A stretch of 64,000 bases of DNA. It comes from Lutjanus erythropterus. Taxonomy: Eukaryota; Chordata; Actinopteri; Lutjaniformes; Lutjanidae. The stretch covers positions 22,562,595 to 22,626,594 of the forward strand of contig CM034603.1 of the NCBI GenBank assembly GCA_020091685.1, written 5' to 3'. Under the pieces are notes generated by a model. The model did no database searches. It was not told the origin of the DNA and saw only the letters and a program-made list of their open reading frames with translations. Positions 35,560 to 45,040 of the stretch are shown piece by piece. Both the position numbers and the translations under genes were made by a program. Positions within the stretch are counted from its first letter, which is position 1. The number at the start of each line of letters is the position of its first letter.

Positions 35560-35765
35560 AGTTTTGCACTTTGATCGAACTAAGACATCTTGTTAACTCA
35601 TTATAAAACACACTTCATTCAAAAGTGACAAAAACAATATAATTCACCAAAAATGTCTTGGCTCGTCTTTCCACTGTGACGACCATCATCAGCTCTGGCT
35701 TGGTCTTAATGAATCCTTAATTCGCAGAGTTGGATGTGAAAATATTCTGGCTCTACAGGCTTTTT
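35560..35765. repeat. Family L repeat fragment
   Basis: TTATAAAACACACTTCATTC, CTCGTCTTTCCACTG and TGAATCCTTAATTCGCAGAG parallel TAAAACACACTTCATTTAAA, CTCATCTTTCCACTG and AACCCTTAATTCACAGAATT at 36818-36950. Confidence 0.5.
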
Positions 35766-36649
35766 CCCCTCACACTCGTCCTCTGGCTCAGTGAGTTGTA
35801 CTGTGCCCCTGAACAAGAGTCTGTGATTTTATTATTTTTTTTAATTTAATTGTCTGCAGAGTGACAGCTGCTGCTCAGACACAGACAGCTGATATTTTCC
35901 ATTTTCCATTTGTCCAATCGTCCAATCCTCCACACTGGTCCCTTCAATAAAAATTATGTTTTGGCGTATGGGTCCCTTTGGTTAGGATGCAATTACTAAA
36001 TTACTGCAATCTGGAGACAGCAAACCACACTAGACACAACTCTAGTGTCCTTTAATTCTAATCAAGTGACAAACAGCCCTCAGCTTAAACCAGTTATCTA
36101 AACCAAATGATCTAGAAGTGAGAACGAATATGAATGCATGCGAAATGTTTGTTAAAACTGTTCAGTGTACTTGACAAAATCCCCTCTTCGGACCATGAGG
36201 GTGCTCGCAGCACGCTCTCATGCACACCCTGAATGACAGGCACACAGAGACGACTGGTAAAGACACAGACCGGGCTGGAAAAGACTTGGATAGATTTTTT
36301 GACAGTCCACCAGCCCACCAATGCAGCGGCCCATCAGGATTTATCCCAGTACGCCAGATGGCCAGAACACCAATGGCCGATGTTCATGCATTTTCTGTTT
36401 ATGCTGTGTTGGGTATCTGCATAAGGAGACGTGTTCACACATAGTTGTCGGCACAGACGGGTGATTAATTTCAAACTGCATGTGAGACCATGAGGATCTT
36501 CAAGGCCGTGCAGACATAGAAAGTATCATTTGCACTTCATTCAAATATTCACAGCTACATGCCAAACCCTAACTTAAACCCAAGTCTGAACTTAACACAA
36601 AAACCAAGTCCAAGCTTCAATCAGCGCTTTGAAGAACTGACAACAGGAC

Positions 36650-37035
36650 TAAATAATCTTTTTGCATTTGTCTGTGAACATAATGGAAAGGATCCCTACA
36701 GAGATAGACATTTTTATCAAAGAGTAAGATCATTTCTCGTTAACTGGAAACAGCTGATTATTGCTCTTGCATAAGCCACCAGGCTCCTTTGGCAGAAACA
36801 GTAATTTTATCACCATAAAACACACTTCATTTAAACTCAATGGAAACCAAATAAAATCCCTCCCAAACACATTTGCTCATCTTTCCACTGCTCCAACAAC
36901 CACCAAGTCTAGTTTGGTTGAAAATAAACCCTTAATTCACAGAATTAGATGTGGAAATATCAGGAAAAGGGCAAGAGGGAGGTCAGACATAAGAGAAGCA
37001 GTGGAGAGAAATGGTGTGTAGAGACAGAATATTTG
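36650..37035. repeat. Family L repeat copy
   Basis: AGGATCCCTACAGAGATAGA, GGTTGAAAATAAACCCTTAA and AATATCAGGAAAAGGGCAAG match the 9775-10520 copy (AGGATACCTGCAGAGATAAA; GGTTGAAATAAACCCTTAAT; AATATCAGGAGAGGAGCAAG), same orientation. Confidence 0.65.
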
Positions 37036-37678
37036 AAAAATACCAACATCAACCTTTAAAGCAGCAACCATGAACCACAGCATCCTTGTCCCGCTACGTG
37101 TCATTCTCTGTCTCGCTCTCCTTTGATTTCCTGTGACTGCTCTACCGTCTCTGTACAAAATGTCCCAAACATAAAAAAAACCCTCCATTTCTAAAAACAT
37201 CTTCACTCTCAAGGTCTAAAATGCAACTTACAGACAAGAAAGTACAAGAGCAGTGAGTTCAGCACAGGTCAGTGTTGACTAAGAAAGAAGTTCTGCAAAA
37301 TCTATTACATGTCTGTGAGAATAAAGTGTGTGTAATAATTTGAATGTTGTAATAATTTTAATGTTCACTTTTGTCTCAAAGTCATTTGGATAATAAAAAA
37401 TGAGGATTTGGCTCCAATGTGTTTAATTGTCTGACCGATTGTGCACAGTGACATCATCAAATCCCCTAAGTGCACCTTAAAATTATGCTGGTGAGTGAAA
37501 TCAAATGCTATAACTGATTAAACCAGGGAAAAAAATTCAAAAACAACACAAAAATAAAGTGCAATATACTGTACAGACAGATAACAGATTAAAGGTAAAA
37601 CCCGGGTCATGGTTTTCAAACTTAATGTTGGATTTTATTTTCATTTAACTCACATATTCATTATTCTGAGACTCTGAA
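37036..37678. other. Intronic DNA, nothing recognised
   Basis: AT-rich, no supported gene or element. Confidence 0.45.
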
Positions 37679-38560
37679 GAAGGTTCTAAAGGTCAGATAA
37701 GAGGTTTTAGGGGTTGTTCTGGAGGTTTAGGTTGACACCGAGGAGGTTCTAGAGGTCCTATAGGAGGATACTGGACTCCTTTTTGTGACCGTCGAGATTC
37801 AAGGGATCTTTAAGGTGGTTCTAGCGGTAATTGAGGAGATTCTGCAGTAATTCAGGAGGTTTGATGCCAAAACAGAGCCAAGGCATCCTTTAAGAAGCTT
37901 TTATGGTCATTGAGAAGATTTTAGAGTTCTTTTAGGAGATTCTAGGGCTCATCTGGGAAATTCTAGTGGTCACTGAGCTTCTAGAGGAACCTTCTCAGCA
38001 GTCAATTAGGCTTCTAGGATGCTCTAAGAGTTTTGATGGCCATTGAGAACATTCTAGGGGTCTCTAGGAGGGTTCTAGTGGTCACTGAGAAGGTTCTATA
38101 ATACTATTGGAGTTTTGGCGGCCACTGAAAAGGTTCTAGAGGCCCTCTGGAAGCTCAAGTGCTCATTAAAGAGGTTCTAGGAGTTATTTCCCAGATTTTA
38201 ATGGTAATTCTAGGGTGTTCTCTGAGTTTTGATGGCTGTTGAGAAGGTTCTAAGGTTCTTGAAGGTTTGTTTTGGAGGTTTAAATTTGGGATGCTTTTGT
38301 AACAGATTAGATTCAAAGGATCTTTTCGAAGGTTCTAGTGGTCAGTGAGGAAGTTGTTTAGTACTTCTGGGTTTTCGGTGAGAAGAGCTTATTCAGGAGG
38401 TTTTAAGGGCTGTTTTATAGATTTAAGTGGCTGTTATATTGGTTATTGAGTTCTGATGCTCATTGAGAAGGTTCTATGGGCCCTTTAGGAAGTGTTCCAG
38501 AGATTCTATTGGTCATTAAGGTTCTGGTGAGCATTCAGTGGATTTTTACTGGTCTTGTAG
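37679..38560. repeat. Degenerate minisatellite (GGTTCTAG..GTCATTGAGAA units)
   Basis: Nearly 900 bp built from drifting units of about 20-40 bp around GAGAAGGTTCTAG, AGGTTCTAGAGGTC and TGGTCACTGAGAAGG. The units are too diverged for a single period by eye, which implies an old array. No open frame of note crosses it. Confidence 0.8.
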
Positions 38561-39454
38561 GTGGTTGAACACCAATGGGAGATTTTGCAGTGGTGTGATT
38601 GACAGCATTTTCCACCACCACCCCACCAAAGACACTTGGGGAAACTCTGACAAGAAGGACTGAAGCTGTTCTTGAGGCTTGTGGTGGAGCAGCACCTTTC
38701 TAACATACTTTGTTGTTTTCCTTTAATTTGTCAACCATCTGTATGTGTGTATCTATATTTTCCCTCGATGCTAGTTAGTACAGTATGACATGCGTAAAGT
38801 AAACTGAATACACTGTATACACACAAAAAGGTCTCGAACATGTGTTTCCCACAAAGCTGAGGGACTGAGAAGGGAAACTTAAGTGGACATTCAAGCAGCG
38901 TTTCTCCTGAGTAAACTCTGCCAGCTGAACTTCTCACAGTCATCAACATTAGAGGTTTCCACACTTGTTGGTTTCTGCACCAGTGAGATTTCTTTTAATG
39001 AATAATGTTTCCACCTTCTGTTGCCAACCTGCATTACTTTGTCACAAGATTAAGAGACTCTTCAGAGCCCCTGGTGTTTAATTTAGCAAAAGTTAATTTA
39101 CCAGCCAGGCTACTTTTTCTGACGCTCTGGAACAATGTGTTGACTTCCAAATCGGTTCAGCTGATACATGGTCATGCTGTTGTGCCTGTGTGTCTCATGC
39201 ACACAGAAGCAGTCTCCTGTGAGCAGGCAGGAGGCGGTTAAATTACTCATATGCAAATCAGCCTGTGACATAATCTGATGATTTAAAACATGTTTTCAGC
39301 TGCCAAAAGACACTTTCCTTGAGAGAGAGACACAAACACTGATAAGCCCGACCATTCAAGAAGTCATGAGTCCTGCCATAAATGGATCACTGCACAAGCA
39401 AAGGCCCAGAGGGGCTCCCTGACCCCTCAGGCCCCTGGACAGATTAAACCACTA
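38561..39454. other. Intronic DNA, nothing recognised
   Basis: Unique-looking sequence between two minisatellites; no gene supported. Confidence 0.45.
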
Positions 39455-40200
39455 CAAGGAGACACAAAATGATGATAAAGAAACACAAAATGCCTTCAAA
39501 GAGACCAAAAAACAAAGCGGTTAAAAACTACAAAGAAACAACACAGCTATAAAGAGACACAAAACACTAAATTGAGATGCAAAATAACCAGCCAACAGAG
39601 ACACAAAATGACTACAAAGAGACACCAAGTGACTACAAGGAAACAAAACAACTACAAACAAAAGCAAAATCAACTCCAGAGAAACACAGAGTGACAGCAG
39701 ACACAAAATTACTACAAAGAGAAAAAAATGCAAAATGACTGCAAAGATGCAGAAAATGATGACAAAGAGACACAAAGCGACTACAAGGAGACTCAAAACA
39801 ACTACAAAGAAAAGCAAAAACAACTCCAGAGAACCACAAAATGACAGCAGAGACACAAAATGACAAAAAAAATGAGATGCAAAACGACTACAAGGAAGCA
39901 AATACTGACTACAACAAGACACAAAATGACTATAAAGAACCACAAAATAACAACAACAAAAAAAATCAAAACGGCTACAAAGACACACAAAATGACTAGA
40001 GACAACACGACGACAAGCAAACACAAGATGCCTTTCAGAGACGCAAATGACTACAAAGAGACACAAAATACCAACAAAAAGAAACAAAACGACTACAAAG
40101 AGAAACAAAAGTACTAAACTGAGATGTAAAACGACTACAAAAAAACTAAAACATCTCAAGATAGGCACAAAATGATAGCAGAGACACAGAGCCACAACTG
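39455..40200. repeat. Degenerate minisatellite (GACTACAAAGAGACACAAAAT units)
   Basis: About 745 bp of units near 21-24 bp with the core ACTACAAAGAGACACAAAATG, often with AACTCCAGAGAAACACA variants. The plus strand is nearly free of T-rich words and the minus strand of stops, which yields a spurious 247-codon minus frame made of V/F/L/C repeats. Arrays of this unit are familiar from other fish genomes. Confidence 0.85.
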
Positions 40201-40378
40201 AAAGATACAAACCAATTATATTATATTCACAATCACATTGCCTCGGATTTTTCTGTACTGCCAACCGAACAGCAAATGATTACCAACAACACTTTTTTTG
40301 ACCCAGTGCTGCACTATTTCTCATTCTATATTCAAACAGTTCTTTCTATCAGGTGGTTCTCAGTTTGACGACAGCAAA

Positions 40379-40558
40379 CTTTCAAGGGAAAAACAGGGAC
40401 TGGAGCACACTGATTGATTTGCAGCCTTTAATTGTGCAAACAGACTAATGTCTCAACACTGTCTTCATCAGAGTCAAAACTTGAAACATTATTCTGTTTG
40501 CACATTTACAGCCTGCCAATCAATCAGTGCGCTCCAGTCCCTTTCTTTCCCCTTGGAA
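40379..40558. mobile_element. Fold-back MITE
   Basis: The left arm (about 40379-40451) and right arm (40486-40558) pair: GGGACTGGAGCACACTGATT against AATCAGTGCGCTCCAGTCCC, and TGTGCAAACAGACTAATGT against ACATTATTCTGTTTGCACAT. The loop of about 34 bases holds CTGTCTTCATCAGAGTC. Nearly the whole element is inverted repeat, with roughly 85% arm identity by eye. Confidence 0.85.
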
Positions 40559-41560
40559 ACACAAACAGATGTTGTGTCTCTTTCAGTCTAGATGTCTTGT
40601 AGGAGGGTGGGGGAGCCTTTTACAGGGGCTCATTGTCTCATAATCTGTCCAAAACCATTTCTCTGAACTGTAAGCATCTTAAATCTGAAGGTTGGAGAAC
40701 TGTTGCATCCATCATTTGGCTCAGTGGTGCAGACCGCCTCACACACCACCCAACAGCCCATCAACCAGATTGCCTGCAGAGAAGCTCGCTGTCTTGTATG
40801 TTGCCTTAAAAAAAAGCCTTTACAAGGTGATTAGGTCTGCTTTACTTGCAGCGCCTTTCGCTCCCCAGTACTCACATTGATTGTTTTCTCCTGGCTTGGT
40901 AAATAGATGGAAGTCAATACACCCCTACAGTGACGTCAGGGTTCACCTAGCTGCAGGTCGCCTGGGCTTATCAATTAGAACGCAAGAATGCAGCCAAGGA
41001 TTTCATTTGTAGCCTAAGCTGTTATTAGTAACGACAGGTGGGTATTGAGTGTGGCGCAACACTGTGCTGGAGAAAATTGTGATAAATGACGAGGGGGAGG
41101 CTCTCTCTCTCTAAAGAGCTGTGCAGATAGATGACTGCTGGTCATTAGATGGGAGGAAAGGTGTGTGTGTGTGCGTGTGTGTATCAGGAGGAGAAAGTGA
41201 AGATGCAGTGCAGAGATGGGTTGCAAGAAAGTAAAGCTGGCATTACTTTTAAAGGCACTGTTGCCAAGGGGAGAACAGGGACGAAAGCATAGACGGAGCA
41301 GTTGCAACACGAATCTTTCCTCTTATAACATGGAAGTCACACAGTCCAAATGAAGAACATGCTCTCATTGAGCACACACACAAAAATCAGCCCAATCCAA
41401 TCAGTTTTACCAGAGTTATAGTACAAAAAAGACTGTTCATTTCAAAAGTAAAAAAATACATAAAATATATGCATTTTCTGATTTTAAGGTAATGTTTATT
41501 TCTTAAAGATTGTAAATATATATCATCTGTTCCACCTGTCCATAGGCTCAGTATTAGTGA
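40559..41560. other. Intronic DNA, possible regulatory block near 40900-41060
   Basis: Unique-looking sequence with a perfect CRE-type TGACGTCA (40931-40938) followed by TTATCAATTAGAACGC. A (GT)n run is at 41160-41183. No coding sequence is evident. Confidence 0.4.
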
Positions 41561-41599
41561 AGTTTAATTTATCATGCTAGCCCTTTTTTATTGCCAGCC

Positions 41600-42048
41600 A
41601 GGGTAAAGTTAATAGAGACAGGGGAGGTGTTACTTTTGTCCCGATAATATTAAAGATATATTTCTTTGCTTATTATATTTGCAGCAAATGCCCAGGGTTA
41701 TGTGTGAAGAAGACCACTAGAAGTCTTATCACTCCTGATGTCTATGCTAGAGCATGCCAGGATGTTTTAAGTGAAGGACAGTCCCTATGAAGTCACTTTG
41801 CCTGAGGTGAGTTTGAAAATTGGACCAATTTCATACAATTGCGAGTTAAAGTGTTAAATTGAGTCGGGATTAACATGCTCATTTGCTTGGAGGACTGATG
41901 GAAGCATTAATGAACATTATATTCTAAAACTGTTAAAATTATATTCTGAATGATTTGATCTGGGGTTGTATGAGATACTTTATCAATAGTCCCACATTTG
42001 TGTTTCTTTCACCCTGAGAGAGAGGGGCAGAAGTAACAATACACAACA
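41600..42048 (+). mobile_element. Possible DNA-transposon remnant with a transposase-like exon
   Basis: GTGTTACTTTTGTCCCG (41627) and GGGGCAGAAGTAACAATAC (42025) form a short inverted pair. Between them a TTTGCAG acceptor (to 41684) opens a frame whose second half is SLITPDVYARACQDVLSEGQ (in-frame TGA at 41788), and a GAG|GTGAGT donor follows at 41806. The peptide reminds me of the helix-turn-helix start of pogo/Tigger-type transposases, but the stretch is short and the link is from memory. It lies on the strand opposite to st6galnac5. Confidence 0.35.
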
Positions 42049-42861
42049 TAACTTTCCAGTCTGATTGTGTCTGACTCATTCATCCAAAATTTTAAATAAT
42101 GGTTGGTATTGGTGGGGAACATGTGTATATAAAATATAGCTACTCTAAACAAGCGCATGGATAAGAGCAGCGATACGTCACATCACTGACCACACTCCCC
42201 TTTGGGTGAAAACAAGCACTGTAAAAGCAGCCAAGCGGTATGTGCATTTGTGTCAAACACTTCAACACAAGTTAGTCAATGATGTTATTGGGTAAATGAC
42301 GTCCTCCCATTTGAGCCTGTACATTGAAGCAAATCAGAAAAGACTCTTAGTGATGGTGGCAATAAAGTTTTTACTGTAAAAAAATGTCACTACTGTAACA
42401 TACTGCTTTCAGAATGTAATCTGGCTTAACAGTCTGCAAAAACAGTCAAATAAAGTGACTCAATTATATAAAAAGTGACAGATGTCTGAAATACATGACC
42501 TGAAGATTCAAAAAGGTAGCTGTATGTCAGGTTCTACTAAAAGGGTCCTTATTTATTTATTTTTCCATACATATAGCAAAATTGTTCACATGACTGGCCA
42601 CAGTATTTGGGTTAATAACAGCAGCTAAAAAGCAATACTGTTTTCTTATTCATTGCATTTAAACTGGCAAAGACCTCTGAATATAGCAGCTGTTTTCACC
42701 CAAAGCAAAGTAGCCTTCATGGCAGCGCTTATCTCTCTCTGTCTAAAGAGTGAAATACAGAAAAGTTAGTTACTTTGGTCCCAGCTCTCCCCTACTTTGC
42801 AGTGCATTAGCCTCACATTTGCACAGATTATGGTTACAGGCGCACAGCCACATCTGTTTAC
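42049..42861. other. Intronic DNA next to exon 2, nothing recognised
   Basis: AT-rich, no repeat signature. It includes the first 800 bases of intron 2 after the exon 2 donor. Confidence 0.45.
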
Positions 42862-43071
42862 CTTATGGTCGATGATGCCGCTGTATCCCTGGAGGACGGG
42901 GGGGTGAGGCTTGGCCACCCTGACGGAGGCTTCGGTGGGCCGCCGCAGCTGTTCATGCTGTCGGCTGCGCGTGTCGTTAGCGTCCCTGGAAGCGCCGCTG
43001 AAGCTGCCGTTGTACACGAGGAACAAGCTGGCGCACAGGAGGAGGACCAGGAGCACCGCGACCCCATGGCG
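42862..43071 (-). CDS. st6galnac5: st6galnac5 coding exon 2: tail, signal-anchor and stem of alpha-N-acetylgalactosaminide alpha-2,6-sialyltransferase 5
   Basis: This 210-bp exon (70 codons, phase 0 at both ends) encodes residues 6-75 of the joined protein. It starts RHGVAVLLVLLLCASLFLVY, a short basic tail followed by a hydrophobic signal-anchor at about residues 8-25, then a polar stem with possible N-glycosylation sites NGS (26) and NDT (37). It ends GYSGIIDHK, corresponding to GYLGVADHK in the human protein as I recall it. The acceptor is a pyrimidine-rich run ending CAG (43072-43074) and the donor is AAG|GTAAAC (42861-42856). The family is Golgi-resident and moves sialic acid from CMP-Neu5Ac in alpha-2,6 linkage to GalNAc, for example GM1b to GD1alpha; in mammals it is mainly a brain enzyme. 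The catalytic domain with sialylmotifs L, S, III and VS lies in later exons outside the window. The stem here lacks the glutamine run of the human protein, which is no surprise in this fast-changing part. An open frame runs on upstream to a GTG at 43095, but that stretch is the acceptor tract, not coding. Confidence 0.92.
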
Positions 43072-44306
43072 CTGACACGGAGACACAAGAAGCACATGCT
43101 GACAAATCCGCCCTGCTCACCTGGACCGAGTTCAGGCTTGAACGACAGGTGAGAGGCTGAGGACGGCGCTCGTGCTCAACATCCTCAGCCACAACTTCCT
43201 GTCATTCATGTCACGTGTATCAAAACTTAAAAAAACAGCTCTGATCGATTTAAGGGCACAGGACTGATCAGGCTGTTAATGATCATACAGACTTAGTTTG
43301 CATTCAGGATCGGGTTGTTAATCGAAGTTATGAATTTAGTTGATTTTCATTCATTTCATTTCATTTTTTCATGCCTCTTTCTATTTTGCTATCCACTTTT
43401 GCGGCTGTAACACCGCAAATTTCCCCACTGTGGGACTAATTCTTAGAGTTTGAAGGCATACATGGAACAATATATATGCCTAATGATGTTGATGATGATG
43501 GTAGTAATAACAATAATGAAAATAACAACAACAATAACAGTAATAATTTAAAAAACAGTATAATAATACTGACAATAGAGAAAGATATAATAAGAAAACT
43601 TAAAATGAGGAAAAAAAATAGATAAAAGCGTGCGTTTTGTAATCTTATAAATTATTAACGATTGATAGATTATTAACATTTTCAACTAATGGCTGAGGAA
43701 AATGCTCAAAATATTCCACCCTGGTTCATGAGCACATCTGCTGAGTAATTTACGGTAAGTGTCACCTCAGTGAACCATGGAGTAAAAGTTTATATCAGAT
43801 CCTGACCGTGTGCGTCAGTCTGAGCTGCCATGTGATAAATCCACTTCAACTGCAGATGCAGAATGCAAGCAGCACAGGACACTTTTGATTTGTTTTGCGG
43901 CACGCTGCCATGGATGTGTGGATCTTTTTTTATTATTATTATTGTTGCACAGTTGTCTAAACTGGAGCAACATGCATTTCACCCAACATTAAATTTCATG
44001 CACTTTTTTTTAAATGTATGCAATTGCACTGAACGCAGAAAAACAAACACCCAGCGCTGTGCTCCATGCTTTGGTAGAGTATATGTTATAAGAAAAAGCC
44101 GGAGCTTAGTGCCAAACAGAGCGCACAGCTGGGTGTCCATTGTTCAGATCTTAATCTTTTGATCCGACAGTGCACACACATCCTCACACACACACACACA
44201 CATACACACACAGCAGCGTTACTGGAGCGCACTTCACACAACAACGCTGGCTTTAAAAGCAGAGCACTAACAGTTGTCTACAGGGCTACATGGCAGAGAC
44301 CTTTAC
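43072..44306 (-). other. st6galnac5: st6galnac5 intron 1
   Basis: Intron of 1,235 bp between the five-codon exon and the signal-anchor exon, bounded by GTAAAG (donor) and a pyrimidine-rich tract ending CAG (acceptor). It holds a low-complexity GAT/AAT/AAC-rich patch (43482-43550) and a CA run (44184-44212). I see no other coding sequence or recognisable mobile element in it. Confidence 0.8.
44184..44212. repeat. (CA)n microsatellite in intron 1
   Basis: 29 bases of CA with one TA interruption, about 95 bases after the exon 1 donor in the direction of transcription. Confidence 0.9.
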
Positions 44307-44321
44307 CATAGGTGTCTTCAT
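44307..44321 (-). CDS. st6galnac5: st6galnac5 coding exon 1 (five codons)
   Basis: On the minus strand this reads ATG AAG ACA CCT ATG (MKTPM) and is followed at once by the donor GTAAAG (44306-44301). The ATG has A at -3, a favourable Kozak context. Exon 2 resumes in phase 0 with RHGVAV, so the joined start is MKTPMRHGVAV; human ST6GALNAC5, as I recall it, starts MKTLMRHGLAV. Exon 2 has no in-frame ATG between its upstream stop (43119-43117) and the conserved RHG, so a separate start exon is needed. The product is a type II Golgi membrane sialyltransferase; these residues form the start of its short cytoplasmic tail. The exon was found by looking for an ATG-AAG followed by a phase-0 donor, which makes it an inference, but the residue match, phase and position inside the CpG-rich patch all agree. 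Teleosts have a and b copies of this gene and I cannot say which this is. Confidence 0.82.
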
Positions 44322-44640
44322 GTTGCGGCGCGCTGTCTTATCGCTGCGGCTTAGTGTGTCTCTCTTCACTTTCTCTCATGGTCCAGCGGCGTCTGCTCGC
44401 GTCCCGGATGGATCTACTCCAGTCCGCCCGCGCTGTGCCAGCCCGCCTGCAGCCGCTGCCTGCCCGCCTGCCTGTGTGTCTTCAGCCCGGAGTCCAGGCG
44501 CAATTCATACTGTGGAAACCGAGGCGACAGATGTTCACTATTGTACCTCTGCTGGGTCTTAAAACCCCCCGAGTTCGAGGGGCTGGAGAGGAGAGCGGAG
44601 GCGCAGCTCAGCGCAGTTAATTAAAGAGACTACCTGCAAG
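44322..44640 (-). promoter_or_regulatory. st6galnac5: CpG-rich promoter / 5'UTR region of st6galnac5
   Basis: This is the only clearly CpG-dense, GC-rich stretch next to the gene in an AT-rich window, and it sits directly 5' of the start codon on the minus strand. A TATA-like TTTTAAGA lies at 44557-44564 (minus), which would put a start site near 44530 and give a 5'UTR of roughly 200 bases; this is inference. Open frames on the plus strand here come from GC-rich composition, which lacks stops, and resemble no protein I know. Confidence 0.6.
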
Positions 44641-44842
44641 AGGGTGATAAGGCCGTTTTGTTTAATGGTTATTTCCTGCTGAGCAATATTTGATGGGAAT
44701 CTCTGCTCGGATTACTCTGGAGTACACTGAATACACGCCATGTCATCTTTTGACGACTGCAGCATGAAACATGAGGTGGATTATGAATGCAAGAGAAGTT
44801 GGTGATTAGATCCTGGAAAGCACTCTGACACTGTTAATCAGT
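44641..44842. promoter_or_regulatory. Proximal 5' flank of st6galnac5
   Basis: Unique-looking flank just beyond the CpG-rich patch, with a homeodomain-type TTAATTAA at 44619-44626 on its border. No specific promoter element is certain. Confidence 0.3.
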
Positions 44843-45040
44843 GATGAAGTGTAAGGTGTAAGTACTGAACAGCTGAACAAAACTGAGGTACTTATACCTG
44901 TATACACCTATTCCAATGTCATGCCCTTCTAGAGGGAAATATACTTATTTGCTCTCGAGTGGTTTGGTTACTTTTAGAAAGTAGGAAACTACTTTAATTA
45001 ACAACACACAGTGAAATATAGCTAATATCTCAACCTTGAC
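44843..45040. repeat. Family M repeat fragment
   Basis: GTGATGAAGTGTAAGGTG, CTGAGGTACTTATACC and CTTCTAGAGGGAAATATACT follow the order of the CTTGAGTAAAAGT-type fish repeat, strongly diverged. Confidence 0.45.

Larger units (their letters stand above)
1..42861 (-). other. st6galnac5: st6galnac5 intron 2 (5' part; continues beyond position 1)
   Basis: From the exon 2 donor (GTAAAC at 42861-42856) to the left edge of the window I find no minus-strand open frame resembling the sialyltransferase catalytic domain; nothing like the sialylmotif L region (CVIRMNDAP in human, from memory) appears. The next exon must therefore lie beyond position 1, making the intron at least 42.9 kb. The mammalian gene is also very large for its small coding length. 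The intron holds transposon relics, minisatellites and unassigned sequence, listed separately. Confidence 0.75.

Noticed and set aside
37679-38560. Regular repeats considered as a CRISPR-like array
   Set aside because: Units drift in length and sequence with no constant repeat and unique spacer structure, and the host is a vertebrate.
39521-40264. 247-codon minus-strand open frame, the longest in the window
   Set aside because: It runs through the GACTACAAAGAGACACAAAAT minisatellite. The protein is a V/F/L/C/S repeat with no motif, and the open frame follows from the array's lack of stop triplets on that strand.
43072-43095. Extension of exon 2 upstream to a GTG codon
   Set aside because: No ATG exists in this frame before the stop, and the stretch is a good pyrimidine-rich splice acceptor tract. 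The upstream MKTPM exon explains the start better.
44290-44620. Plus-strand open frames over the CpG-rich patch
   Set aside because: GC-rich DNA with few stops; they overlap the gene start in antisense and resemble no known protein.
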